Source: Staphylococcus sp. GSSP0090 | Lineage (GTDB): Bacteria; Bacillota; Bacilli; Staphylococcales; Staphylococcaceae | NCBI RefSeq assembly: GCF_013391405.1 | Contig: NZ_JACBFD010000027.1 | Location: 54,173 to 118,172 of the forward strand | Direction: 5' to 3' | Length of the DNA: 64,000 bases | In this document: positions 1 to 8,943 of the stretch, in pieces | How positions within the stretch are numbered: position 1 is the first letter of the stretch | Layout: every line of letters starts with the position of its first letter | Program-made: the position numbers and the translations under genes | Notes under the pieces: generated by a model | What the model saw: the letters and a program-made list of their open reading frames with translations, nothing else | Databases searched by the model: none | What the model was told of the DNA's origin: nothing

Positions 1-283
1 CATGCCATCTAAAACGATATCGGGTTGTGTCTCAGTTAAAATGGCTTCAATATTGGAAGTTGTCAGTTCTTGATTTACATCAGTAATGGTTACATCGCTA
101 TTGATAAGACTGAGGTGGGTCTTCAATGCTTCTACTTTAGGTAACATACGGACTGCGTCGGACTCATCGTAGGTTGCTTGTGTACGCAAGTTGGATCCAT
201 CAACGATATGCACGTCGATGATTGTTAACTGACCTATACTCATGTGGACTAACATTTCTGCGCTATGACTGTCTAATGCACCG
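1..283 (-). pseudogene. moeB: moeB/thiF-like adenylyltransferase fragment
   Basis: On the minus strand about 94 codons stay open and read as the middle of an E1-like MoeB/ThiF protein: a stretch resembling GALGSHSAEML, then GQLTIID, then SNL-x-x-Q and MLPKVEALKTHL. Known relatives activate the C-terminus of MoaD/ThiS. The N-terminal part, including most of the GxGxxG nucleotide loop, is missing: homology stops near position 283, with an in-frame stop just beyond, and plus-strand LPXTG-protein sequence begins there. Some normally conserved residues look altered (VDGSNLRTQ where relatives have WSNLQRQ). The other end runs off the window. I read it as a truncated pseudogene; the family call is fairly safe. 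Confidence 0.6.
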
Positions 284-625
284 GTACATTATACTATTAC
301 AATTCAAGTAACAGATAGCGAAGGGGCTTATTATACAACTACTGAAACAGTAACTGTTGTACCTGAAGAGAGCAATTCAGACGCAGATGCGGATGCAGAT
401 ACAGGCACTAACGCAAATTCGGATATAAATATAACATGGGATTCTGCCCAAACTAATAACCTAAATAAGCACAATATGCTACAAGTTAGTACTAAAAATC
501 AAACAAATCCTGATAAATTGCCTAATACAGGTGAAGATACAAGTAATAAAACATTTTTTGGAGTATTAATGGCTATTTTAGGATCATTATTATTAATTGG
601 TCGTAAAAAACGTCGAAATGAATAA
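269..625 (+). pseudogene. Headless LPXTG cell-wall-anchored protein (C-terminal fragment)
   Basis: From 269 the frame is open with no start codon; an in-frame TGA lies at 266-268. It encodes the end of a surface protein: a beta-sandwich-like stretch (YTITIQVTDSEGAYYTTT), a short Asp/Ala run, then the sortase signal LPNTG, a hydrophobic segment and the basic tail GRKKRRNE. Intact relatives are exported, cleaved by sortase A between T and G and linked to peptidoglycan. The signal peptide and A-region are absent, so this is a 3' remnant, fused abruptly to the inverted moeB-like fragment. The parent adhesin cannot be named. Confidence 0.75.
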
Positions 626-679
626 TAATAAATTGAAATAAAAGGATTCTTTGTCAAAATGGACTGTGTACTAAATGCA

Positions 680-719
680 AGAGATTGAGCAACGATTTAG
701 ATTGCTTAATCTCTTTTTT
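680..719 (+). terminator. Rho-independent terminator after the LPXTG fragment
   Basis: AGAGATTGAGCAA pairs with TTGCTTAATCTCT across a 9-nt loop and is followed by a run of six T. Confidence 0.8.
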
Positions 720-1029
720 GTCTGATTTGCATAAATTCTAGAGCATAAGATAGTTATGTTCTGAAAGTTATTTTGATTATGTTCCAAAGCTTAGAAGCCT
801 TCTATTTAAGAATATAATATGAAGTAATGTTAGATAGAAGTATATAGGGCATATACTTCTTTTTAATTAGTGTTTTAAGGTGACTAACAGTATATTTTAA
901 TGATTTTAGTTTTTGTACGCTTTTTTGAATAGGAATAAAAGTAACAATTATGTAAAATGTTATAGAATTTCCTTGCACAATACATTAAAATTAAATTTAT
1001 AAAATTAAATTATTGGGAGTAGGGATTGT
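720..1029 (+). promoter_or_regulatory. Upstream region of the zinc-ribbon operon
   Basis: AT-rich and without a convincing gene. A possible sigma-A promoter is TTGCAC (973-978) with an AT-rich -10 around TTTATAAA (996-1003), placing transcription just before the ribosome-binding site GGGAGTAGGG of the gene at 1030. The spacing is approximate, so the promoter is only a candidate. Confidence 0.3.
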
Positions 1030-2361
1030 ATGAATTGTTCAAATTGTGGGGGACATGTTGCTATTGATGATAAATTTTGTATTCATTGTGGACATAATAT
1101 TAAAAGTGAGGAGACAGTAAAAGAAGCTGAAACTCAAGACGAGAAAATTTGTCCCAATTGTAGTACTAAGGTAAAAGATGATGATAAATTTTGTATGGAG
1201 TGTGGTCATATTTTGAGGGATAAGGATGACATATTAAACGATAGACCTCAGAATGATATGGGCAAAGAGACATTTAATGAAAACTCGGAAACACTTGAAA
1301 AACAAACTGCTCAAAATATAAACCTTAAGAATGAAGCAAGAAATCTATTTAATAATACTACTAAATCTATAGGGAAATTTGCTGGTAGCGAAGAGAGTTT
1401 AGATTTAAATTTAAAAGATATGTTTTCCGAAGTATTTAAGCCACATTCGAAAGAAGAATCGGACGAAGTATTTATAGCTGGAACAAAGAATACAACGCCT
1501 TCTTTAGATGAAGTTTCAGAAGAATGGGCAAAGCCTTGGGTTTTTTCTAGAGTGTTTCTAGCATTTGCTATTACATTTGCAGCATTATGGGTTTTAGGAG
1601 CAGTATTTGAAAATGCCAATGCAATACCTGGATTGATATTTATTGGGGCATTAACAGTACCACTGACTGGTTTATTCTTTTTTTATGAGTCAAATGCATT
1701 TAAAAATATTAGTTTGTTTGAAGTATTGAAAATGTTTTTTATAGGTGGCGTATTTTCTTTAGTTAGTACTATGATTTTATATAACCTTATTACTTTTAGT
1801 GAATCGTATTATTTAAATGGAACAATGACAGTAGTAGATGCAGCTTTAGTAGGGTTAGTTGAAGAGACAGGTAAAGCTATTATAATTGTGTATTTTATAA
1901 ATAAAAATAAAACAAATAAAATTTTAAATGGTTTACTTATAGGAGGGGCAATTGGTGCTGGATTTGCTGTTTTTGAATCCGCAGGTTATATACTGAATTA
2001 TTCTACTAATTTTGATATTTCATTAATTGATATGATATATACAAGAGCCTGGACTGCAATTGGTGGTCATTTAGTTTGGTCAGCAATTATTGGAGCGGGA
2101 ATAGTTATTGCAAAAGAAGAAAATAATTTCGGTTTCAATAATATATTAGATAAACGTTTATTATTTTTCTTTTTTAGTTCAGTAATTTTACATGGTATTT
2201 GGGATACATCAATTTCATTAGCAGGAAGTAATACACTTAAGTATCTAGCTTTGATATGTATAGTGTGGATTATTGTATTTATATTAATGAAAGCCGGATT
2301 AAAACAAGTGAATATTTTACAGTCAAAAGTAAAAGATATAAAGGAGAACGGTGATAAATGA
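1030..2361 (+). CDS. Double zinc-ribbon, PrsW-family intramembrane protease
   Basis: 443 aa. Residues 3-20 and 41-58 are two CxxC...CxxC zinc ribbons. A charged linker of about 110 residues follows, then a multi-pass membrane domain from about residue 175 to the end. The membrane part carries the PrsW-family signature motifs: EExxK (E278, E279), FExxxY (E316), a conserved His in GGH (H347) and HxxxD (H388, D392). Known PrsW proteins are site-1 intramembrane proteases acting on anti-sigma factors; zinc-ribbon fusions are common in Firmicutes but their substrates are largely unknown. Its stop overlaps the start of the next gene by 4 nt (ATGA), so the two are translationally coupled. Protease activity and substrate are inferred from the motifs. 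Confidence 0.8.
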   Translation: MNCSNCGGHVAIDDKFCIHCGHNIKSEETVKEAETQDEKICPNCSTKVKDDDKFCMECGHILRDKDDILNDRPQNDMGKETFNENSETLEKQTAQNINLKNEARNLFNNTTKSIGKFAGSEESLDLNLKDMFSEVFKPHSKEESDEVFIAGTKNTTPSLDEVSEEWAKPWVFSRVFLAFAITFAALWVLGAVFENANAIPGLIFIGALTVPLTGLFFFYESNAFKNISLFEVLKMFFIGGVFSLVSTMILYNLITFSESYYLNGTMTVVDAALVGLVEETGKAIIIVYFINKNKTNKILNGLLIGGAIGAGFAVFESAGYILNYSTNFDISLIDMIYTRAWTAIGGHLVWSAIIGAGIVIAKEENNFGFNNILDKRLLFFFFSSVILHGIWDTSISLAGSNTLKYLALICIVWIIVFILMKAGLKQVNILQSKVKDIKENGDK

Positions 2362-3101
2362 AATATTGTCCCAATTGTGGTAATAAAATCGATAACACGC
2401 AATTATTTTGTAATAAATGCGGCAAAAAGCTAGAAAATACAAATCAAAAAAGTACAGATTATAAATATCAAAATTCACAATTAGTGTCTAATAACAGTAG
2501 AAATGGACAAAGCAGACGGAATAATTCTAAATTAATAATAATAATTTTTTCGATAATTATTTTTATTATGATAGTGTTGGCTTTGCTTTTTGGTGGATAT
2601 TATTTTTATAAAAATATAGTTTTAGGAAATGGCTCTATTAATATATCTCAAAATGATAATGAAACAACCCAAAATAATCGGCAACCAGTAGTCAATGTTT
2701 TGTCTTCTGACTTTAGTGAAAATTTTATGAACGAAGATAACACTGGTGGTTATGAAGGTTTCAATATAGGTATGTCAAAAAAAGAAATACAGTCAAACTT
2801 TGGAGAACCAAGTAATAGTATATCCATGGATATTGGTAATGTAGAACAATACAATGATATCGGTGTATATTATGGTATTGATGGGACAGTATCAAGTGTG
2901 TATGTCTTGCCAGAAGACACTTCAGTATCTGATTTCAAGCAATTTCATGGAGATCCTACAGTAGAAACTGAAACTCAGTTGGTATATGATGATAATCCTA
3001 ATAATGGATTTACTATTTTTGTAAATATTGAGAATGGTGAAATACAGTCAATTGAAAATACCTACCAAATTGATGAAGATTCTTTAGATAATATGGAATA
3101 A
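2358..3101 (+). CDS. Zinc-ribbon, single-pass membrane protein with extracellular domain
   Basis: 247 aa. An N-terminal zinc ribbon (CPNC...CNKC, about residues 4-21) precedes a polar linker and one transmembrane helix (about residues 55-80, rich in I/F/L). The outer domain of about 150 residues contains GMSKKEIQSNFGEP, a motif seen in several small bacterial envelope domains of the SmpA/BamE-like or DUF4309-like type. Topology predicts the ribbon in the cytoplasm and the C-terminal domain outside. The start overlaps the upstream PrsW-like gene by 4 nt, and both share the N-terminal ribbon, so they probably work together as sensor or substrate and protease. The exact function is unknown. Confidence 0.7.
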   Translation: MKYCPNCGNKIDNTQLFCNKCGKKLENTNQKSTDYKYQNSQLVSNNSRNGQSRRNNSKLIIIIFSIIIFIMIVLALLFGGYYFYKNIVLGNGSINISQNDNETTQNNRQPVVNVLSSDFSENFMNEDNTGGYEGFNIGMSKKEIQSNFGEPSNSISMDIGNVEQYNDIGVYYGIDGTVSSVYVLPEDTSVSDFKQFHGDPTVETETQLVYDDNPNNGFTIFVNIENGEIQSIENTYQIDEDSLDNME

Positions 3102-3285
3102 GAAAATAGCGAAAGCATAAGTATTTCACATGTAATTAATAATTAGTCCTTGTTCATTGTAAAAATACCTGTGCTTATATTGTATTATGTTATTTAGGCA
3201 AATATATATAAATACTTCTTGAAAAGTTATTTATGAATTTGTCTATGTTTAAGAGTGGTATTTATTAAATTTTATAAAGTTTTTA

Positions 3286-3318
3286 AAGACGTACTTGTAT
3301 TATAAGTGCGTCTTTTTT
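3286..3318 (+). terminator. Terminator after the zinc-ribbon operon
   Basis: AAGACGTACTT pairs with AAGTGCGTCTT (one G-T pair) over a 7-nt loop, followed by a T-run. Confidence 0.8.
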
Positions 3319-3405
3319 AATAAATAAGTTGAAATATATCTAGAAAAGTGGAGCAAAATAAATTAATATATTAATATAAAGTGCGATTTAGAAGAATGGG
3401 GGATT

Positions 3406-3559
3406 TAATAGAAAAATTTTAGCAAGGTTAAGCACTTTATTATTGGTTGCGATATCAGGGATTACTATTGTATTTTCATACTGTAATTACAAAAATTCAA
3501 GACTCAAAAAAGACGAAGTAAAGTTGGTTAATAAAAAAGAAATTCTAAACCATGGATAA
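3406..3559 (+). pseudogene. Possible start-less small membrane peptide
   Basis: An open frame of about 50 codons encodes a basic N-terminus (RKILARL), a hydrophobic segment (LLLVAISGITIVFSYC) and a Lys-rich tail, like a small secreted or membrane peptide. There is no ATG, GTG or TTG start, only ATT-type codons after a TAG, although a GGGGGA stretch lies upstream. It sits between the zinc-ribbon terminator and the secreted Ig-repeat gene. It may be the stub of a decayed signal-peptide gene, or it may use a non-standard start. Low confidence. Confidence 0.3.
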
Positions 3560-3593
3560 GTTGAAAGTGACATTAAACTAAAGGGGAAAATAA

Positions 3594-5543
3594 ATGAAAG
3601 AAAATCTTAAAAAATTTAATTTGATTGATAAAAAGAATGTTTTGATACAGGGGTTTATAATAGTACTATTGGTATTTTTGTTATCAAATAAACACGATGC
3701 TAACGCTTCAGAATATGAACAAAATAAAGAAGCGAATTTAAATGAGCAAGTGACTGGTGATAGCAATAACGTTGAAAACAAAATACAAACACAAAATTTG
3801 CCTTCGGAAAAAAATTTTAAAAATCCTCTAAATAAAGTGGTTGAAAATAGTGAGAAAAAATTAGATGAAGATAGTATAAAATTGGAAAAGAATACAGCGA
3901 ATGATGAAGAACAAACGACACAACAAAAAATAGAAAATAATAATATTTCATCGCAGTATGGAAATGGAACCAATGTTAATACTATGACCACTAATGACAA
4001 AGTAAAGCGTAATATAGATAATCCAAACAAAATATCTCAAAACACAAATAATACATCTAATAAATATAGTGTAACATCTACGAATACAAATCAAACACAG
4101 TTAATAAATGCAGAAGAAAATGTAAGCTCAAATTCAGAAGAAGATAGAGTAATAAAAAAGCAAAAGCAACAAAATGATAGGAAGCTTAAAAATATTAAAG
4201 GAAATAATTCATTCAAAAATACACATCTTGATCAACAATATGAGGGAATACTGAGCATTGAAACTGATCGTACAAATTATAAACCAGGAGATACAGTTAA
4301 AATATATACTGAGTATAATAAGTCATTTGTTAAACCTATATATAGTGAGGCATTATTATATTCACATAGATCCAGTGGTTGGTATATAGATGATCCTCCT
4401 TATCGATTTGATCAAACTTCTTTAGTTGGTAGAACGACCTCATTTTATAAAAAGCCGAATGGAAATTGGGAATCTATTATTAGTATTCAATTACCTGAGA
4501 AGATGGTAGATGATGCATTTGATATTACTGTTAATAGTTGGAATGATGTTCAAAGTGAATACACTCAATCTTTTGGAGGGTTGTTTAATGATTTACTGAT
4601 AAAAGTTAAGAACGATAGTACAGCTTCTGCATTAGGAGGCTATAAGGTTGAAGCATTTGATGAGAATACTACAGGAAAAGAAGAATACGAAGCTCCAAAA
4701 ATTATTAAGTATACTACAGATAAGAAAGTTTACAATCCGAATGATATTGTAAAAATGACGATAGAAATGCAAGATCAAAATGCAATTACGTACGTACAAA
4801 CAAAACTTAAAACTTTAGATCCTGATGTTTATAAAGATGGTTCTCAAAAATATATTCCAATGAATTTTGTGAATTTCACTAGAGATATGAAACAATTAAG
4901 TAATGGACATTGGCAAGCTATTATCGAGTTTAAATTACCATCATATATCAAAACAGGAGATATAATGCTCGATGATATCGTAACTTCAGATGAATTAGGT
5001 AACGATAATAAACTTAATTACGATAAAAAATTATTTAAAGTAGAAAGAACAGAAAATGTGTCTTCATTCACAGTTGATACAATAGCAGATTTTTCAAAAG
5101 AAATTAGAGGAAAAGCAACTTCTAATATGATGGTTTATGCATATGTGAATAATAAGCAAATTGGAAAAGCGAAAGTTATAGATGGTAAATATTTTATGAG
5201 CATTCCAAAACAAAAAGCAGGTACTAGTGTTCAAATATTTACAATTAACAAATATAATAAGAAGAGTAAGGCTATTGCTAAAAAAGTAATAGATAAAACA
5301 GCACCTCAGATACCTACTGCAAGTAAAATAACAACAAAATCTAAAACAATTAGTGGTAAAGGCGAAAAGAATTCAATTGTATATATTTTTAAAGGCTCCA
5401 AAAAAATAGGCCAAGTAAAAGTAGATTCGAAAGGTAATTTTAAATTGAATATTAAAACTCAGAAAAAGGGCGATAAGTTAACATTATATGCAATAGACTC
5501 TGCTAAAAATAAAAGTAAGTCTACCTTTATAAGAGTTAGTTAA
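3594..5543 (+). CDS. Secreted Ig-repeat surface protein without wall anchor
   Basis: 649 aa, preceded by the ribosome-binding site AAAGGGGAAA. The first 38 residues look like a signal peptide: basic start, hydrophobic core FIIVLLVFLL and an ANA cleavage site before S39. Residues about 40-210 are Asn/Gln/Lys/Glu-rich and low-complexity. Two related segments follow (about 220-345 and 355-480), each opening with a TD-[RK]-x-Y-[KN]-P-[GN]-D pattern. The C-terminus has two Ig-like repeats of the Big_6/Big_9 kind found in staphylococcal surface proteins. There is no LPXTG motif, GW, LysM or C-terminal membrane helix, so the protein is probably released or held non-covalently. The ligand is unknown. 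Confidence 0.65.
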   Translation: MKENLKKFNLIDKKNVLIQGFIIVLLVFLLSNKHDANASEYEQNKEANLNEQVTGDSNNVENKIQTQNLPSEKNFKNPLNKVVENSEKKLDEDSIKLEKNTANDEEQTTQQKIENNNISSQYGNGTNVNTMTTNDKVKRNIDNPNKISQNTNNTSNKYSVTSTNTNQTQLINAEENVSSNSEEDRVIKKQKQQNDRKLKNIKGNNSFKNTHLDQQYEGILSIETDRTNYKPGDTVKIYTEYNKSFVKPIYSEALLYSHRSSGWYIDDPPYRFDQTSLVGRTTSFYKKPNGNWESIISIQLPEKMVDDAFDITVNSWNDVQSEYTQSFGGLFNDLLIKVKNDSTASALGGYKVEAFDENTTGKEEYEAPKIIKYTTDKKVYNPNDIVKMTIEMQDQNAITYVQTKLKTLDPDVYKDGSQKYIPMNFVNFTRDMKQLSNGHWQAIIEFKLPSYIKTGDIMLDDIVTSDELGNDNKLNYDKKLFKVERTENVSSFTVDTIADFSKEIRGKATSNMMVYAYVNNKQIGKAKVIDGKYFMSIPKQKAGTSVQIFTINKYNKKSKAIAKKVIDKTAPQIPTASKITTKSKTISGKGEKNSIVYIFKGSKKIGQVKVDSKGNFKLNIKTQKKGDKLTLYAIDSAKNKSKSTFIRVS

Positions 5544-5594
5544 ATGATAATACAAAAATCAAGTAAATTCGTAACTTCATTACTATAATGAGTT

Positions 5595-5630
5595 AGACTA
5601 GTGGGAAAATAATCTCACTAGTCTTTTTTT
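5595..5630 (+). terminator. Terminator of the secreted Ig-repeat gene
   Basis: AGACTAGTG pairs with CACTAGTCT over a short loop, followed by seven T. Confidence 0.85.
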
Positions 5631-5697
5631 AGGTTTGCTTTCTTTATCTAGTTGAGTTTGAAAAAATCTAAATTTTTTATATACATATGATATTCTT

Positions 5698-5729
5698 TTC
5701 AAAAAAGCTCACCGTTTAAATGATGAGCT
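5698..5729 (-). terminator. Terminator of the glycosyltransferase gene
   Basis: On the minus strand AGCTCA pairs with TGAGCT and a run of T follows. It lies downstream of the minus-strand gene ending at 5796. Confidence 0.65.
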
Positions 5730-5795
5730 GTAATGATTGATGTATTTTGATAGTTAGGCCGTACCATAAAACCTATAATGAGAATCACAAAAGAA

Positions 5796-7202
5796 TTATT
5801 TCTTGATATAACCGAGATTACCGTTAACTGTTTCATAAAAATCGAATTGCATACCTGATTTAATAGCAGATCCATTTAAGTCTTTATCAAGTACTGTCAG
5901 GGCTAATTTTCCTTTTGCGAGTTCATTTGCATTGAATTGAACGGTATATTCTCCAGATTTGAAAAGATGCTTTTTAATTTCTAAAACTGTATAGTTAGTT
6001 GGATCTTTTCTATTTTTTATTTCAAGATATTTTAATTCTGAGTTTTTAGAATAGAGTTTTAAAAATATGTGTTCGTCTTTTTTGATTATTTTTTGCAATA
6101 TGACATGCATTCTTTTTTTATATTTATTGTCTTTATAGAGGTAGTAGTATTTATCGTTCGAAAGATGTAATAGTTTTTCATCTTTCTTTAAATAGAAGTT
6201 AACAAAGTCTATAATCTCTTTTTTGTCACCTTGTTTGATAAGCGCTAGAGCATGTTGATTCAATGTGTCATCTGCATAGTCTAGTGAATTAAAGTCGTTA
6301 TCTATCGTATTCAAAACATCTTGGAAGACAGGAAGTAACGTATCAATTTCTTTAATAAAGCCCTTTTTATAAAATTTCCCTTCTAAAATATCTTTGTTTA
6401 TAATTCGATATAATAAGTTATCAAAAATTTTATTATGTTTGTATTTATTTATTAAATAGCGGTAAGCTTCATTTTGCCATTTTATACGATTAAGCACGGT
6501 AGATTCTTTAGATTTTACTAAAGAAATATTTTCGTCATAACGATTAGCGCAATAGACAACGTCTTGTGTGGTACTGATATTTTTAGTGTTAAAAAATACT
6601 TCAGCAAAAAATTGTAAATCTTCTCCAAATATCATTTCAGGAAAACGAATGTGATTCTTTTTGATAACACTAGATTTTATCATTCTACCAGCAGGTGCTA
6701 AATGATAAAATGATTTTCTGAAATCTTTCAAACCGACTTTATTATATGCAATTTTAGATAAGGCAACACCACTACGTGCAATACGATCGCTATATACATA
6801 TTTTGTAAGACCTGTAGCATAGTCAGTTTTATTTGATTTTAAAAGCGTATATAAATTTTCCAATGCGTCTGAAGGTAACCAATCATCGCCATCTACAAAC
6901 ATAATATATTTACCCTTGCTTAAATCGATTGATAGATTACGCGGTTTGGCAGGCGTTCCTGAGTTTTCATCTAGTTGAACCAATTGATAATTAGAAAAGC
7001 TTTCAATTTGTTCAGATATAATATCAATCGTATTATCTGTAGAACAATCATCTACAATGATTAACTCAAAATCTTTTTTATTCATTGTCTGATCTAATAA
7101 ACTATTTAATGTCTTATTAATGAATTCCCCTTTGTTGTATGTACTTATAAGAATGCTTACTTTAATTTTATTTGTAATTTTATTATTTTTTATAACTTTC
7201 AT
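5796..7202 (-). CDS. Family 2 glycosyltransferase, TarS/TarP-like
   Basis: 468 aa from the ATG at 7202, chosen because AGAAAGGG lies 7 nt upstream; a GTG seven codons earlier is the alternative. A GT-A domain fills roughly residues 12-230: VSILISTYN, the acidic pair DDCSTD (51-56), PAKPRN (84-89), DGDD (104-107) and a likely catalytic Asp in GED (195). A helical region and a C-terminal beta-rich segment follow, as in the wall-teichoic-acid GlcNAc transferases TarS and TarP, which share the DDCSTD, KPRN and DxDD pattern. No signal peptide; it should work on the cytoplasmic side. The acceptor polymer is not shown, and teichoic acid is an inference. It has its own terminator and appears monocistronic. 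Confidence 0.75.
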   Translation of the reverse strand: MKVIKNNKITNKIKVSILISTYNKGEFINKTLNSLLDQTMNKKDFELIIVDDCSTDNTIDIISEQIESFSNYQLVQLDENSGTPAKPRNLSIDLSKGKYIMFVDGDDWLPSDALENLYTLLKSNKTDYATGLTKYVYSDRIARSGVALSKIAYNKVGLKDFRKSFYHLAPAGRMIKSSVIKKNHIRFPEMIFGEDLQFFAEVFFNTKNISTTQDVVYCANRYDENISLVKSKESTVLNRIKWQNEAYRYLINKYKHNKIFDNLLYRIINKDILEGKFYKKGFIKEIDTLLPVFQDVLNTIDNDFNSLDYADDTLNQHALALIKQGDKKEIIDFVNFYLKKDEKLLHLSNDKYYYLYKDNKYKKRMHVILQKIIKKDEHIFLKLYSKNSELKYLEIKNRKDPTNYTVLEIKKHLFKSGEYTVQFNANELAKGKLALTVLDKDLNGSAIKSGMQFDFYETVNGNLGYIKK

Positions 7203-7586
7203 ATCGTATCCCTTTCTCCCCACATAATATTTATGATTTTATGATTGTAATGATGCCCCCATTGTTTAAATATAAATAGCTGCTTTTATGTCTCAGTACA
7301 ACTATTTGACGATATTATTTATTATACTATTGAAAACAGTAAATATGTAATAATTTTTAAATAATTTATAAATTGTGCAATTCTTTTTGAATGGCATCTG
7401 AAAAAATAGTCTGTGGGCAGTAGTTATTTTCATAATAGAAGGGGATTTCGCAGCTCAATTTTATGGGATTTTCATGCTCTTACAAAGTCAAAAATAATAG
7501 CTTCCTTGACGTTGGTGTCAAGGAAGCTATATGACGTTTCACTTTATTAATAGTGAAAGGGATTTGATTAGATAAAAACATTAAAT
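7203..7586. other. Intergenic region between glycosyltransferase and acyltransferase
   Basis: About 380 bp. It contains the acyltransferase terminator (7497-7530) and AT-rich upstream DNA of the glycosyltransferase. No further gene is visible. Confidence 0.5.
7497..7530 (-). terminator. Terminator of the acyltransferase gene
   Basis: A perfect 14-bp stem (ATAGCTTCCTTGAC with GTCAAGGAAGCTAT) with a 6-nt loop. On the minus strand it is followed by a T-rich tract. Confidence 0.85.
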
Positions 7587-8672
7587 TTATGATGATGCAT
7601 TACTTCTAACATATGGAGTTGGGTTATTTTTAAGTTTCGGTTTTCTAGGGACAGGTACGATATAATTTCCATTTGGAATTTTAATAAGTAAATGAATAAC
7701 GAATACAGACAAACCAACGATAATGACATATGAAAGACCGTATAACAATATGCTATCTCTATTATCGAAAATTGAAACTTTTAATACAAGCCATTTCACT
7801 AAAGGATGGACTAAGTATATCCCCATAGAATAGTTACCAATCAAAGTTAATGTTTTCATAAGTAATTGATTTTTTCTGATTAAATAATAAAAGTAAATCA
7901 AAAATATTAAGAAAAACGGTGCATATAATAAAAATACTGGATGAGATGAGGTTACAAAGCGTTCTAAATCAATAAACATTAAAAAGGAAATAAAGACGAC
8001 CACAATGGCAGGTACGAATAACTTGAGATACTTTTTAATCATTAAATTGATTTCTTCATAATACTTAGCAAAAATGATTCCCAATATAAAATAAGAAATC
8101 CAATTGAGTATGAATGCTCTACTTGTAACAAAGGTACCAATAACTGGTATATCAATTGATAGTTGTTCAAAGTTTAATTGCCATAAGATAGTAATGAATG
8201 TAAATATTAAATAAGTTAGTAATAAGGGAATGCCTTTTTTAATTTTTTGTAAGAATGGAAATAATATGTAAAACTGTAGAACGGTTAATATAAAATATAA
8301 ATGATAATTTCCAGTGCCGAACAAATAATAGCCCATAAAGTGCTTATTACTATCTAAATTTACTTCAACTACACCAAGGTAATATAAATAAACCGTAGTC
8401 CAAATGATATAGGGTACAAATATTTTGGTGAATCGTGACTTAACAAAATAGTTTAAATCAAATCCCCGTTTTAATACAGAATGGGTTAATAAAAACGCAC
8501 TAATCACTGCAAAAATAGGTGTGCCGAGACGACCAATTTGGCTCAAATATCCTGCAAGGATAGTCATATTATGGTTGTTCTCGCTGTTCGTATATGAAAC
8601 TGATAAATGCACACATACGATAAATAGTGTAGCAATAGATCTGATAATAGGTATTTCTTCAAAATATTTCAA
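7587..8672 (-). CDS. Acyltransferase-3 family membrane protein, IcaC-like
   Basis: 361 aa with about ten transmembrane helices. Early motifs fit the family: RSIATLFIVCVHLS, carrying the usual His in the first helix, and FAVISAFLLTHS. The end is hydrophilic (PVPRKPKLKNN). Members move acyl groups (acetyl, succinyl) onto extracellular polysaccharide, peptidoglycan or teichoic acid; IcaC is proposed to succinylate poly-GlcNAc. No icaA, icaB or icaD lies nearby, so this is not an ica operon gene. It lacks the extracellular SGNH domain of OatA. The ribosome-binding site AGGGGGAGCAAG precedes the ATG. It neighbours a TarS-like glycosyltransferase on the same strand but has its own terminator. The substrate is unknown. 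Confidence 0.7.
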   Translation of the reverse strand: MKYFEEIPIIRSIATLFIVCVHLSVSYTNSENNHNMTILAGYLSQIGRLGTPIFAVISAFLLTHSVLKRGFDLNYFVKSRFTKIFVPYIIWTTVYLYYLGVVEVNLDSNKHFMGYYLFGTGNYHLYFILTVLQFYILFPFLQKIKKGIPLLLTYLIFTFITILWQLNFEQLSIDIPVIGTFVTSRAFILNWISYFILGIIFAKYYEEINLMIKKYLKLFVPAIVVVFISFLMFIDLERFVTSSHPVFLLYAPFFLIFLIYFYYLIRKNQLLMKTLTLIGNYSMGIYLVHPLVKWLVLKVSIFDNRDSILLYGLSYVIIVGLSVFVIHLLIKIPNGNYIVPVPRKPKLKNNPTPYVRSNASS

Positions 8673-8750
8673 CTTGCTCCCCCTAAATGAAAATAAAACA
8701 CATTAGATTATTATAACTGACAGAAAAAGTTTAAACTAGGCGTTGGAGCA

Positions 8751-8777
8751 GAAATATTTTGATTTTAAAAATATTTC
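8751..8777. repeat. Inverted repeat between acyltransferase and methyltransferase
   Basis: GAAATATTTT and AAAATATTTC flank a 7-nt centre, a 10-bp inverted repeat in the 270-bp divergent intergenic region. It could be an operator; no T-run follows. Confidence 0.35.
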
Positions 8778-8943
8778 GTACATAAACTCTATAATTTTGA
8801 AATTGTGTTGAGTTTTATAAGCGTTGTTTAGAGTTGTGCATTGCGTGTTATTGAATGACAAGAGATGAGTGGAATAAATGAAGTTCAGTTGGGTATGTTT
8901 AAGTATTAAAATAGAAACATGACATTAATTAGGAGGTTGAAAA

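Noticed and set aside
7587..8672. Reading the acyltransferase as icaC of an ica biofilm operon
   Set aside because: No icaA, icaD, icaB or icaR is present within the window around it; only the fold is shared.
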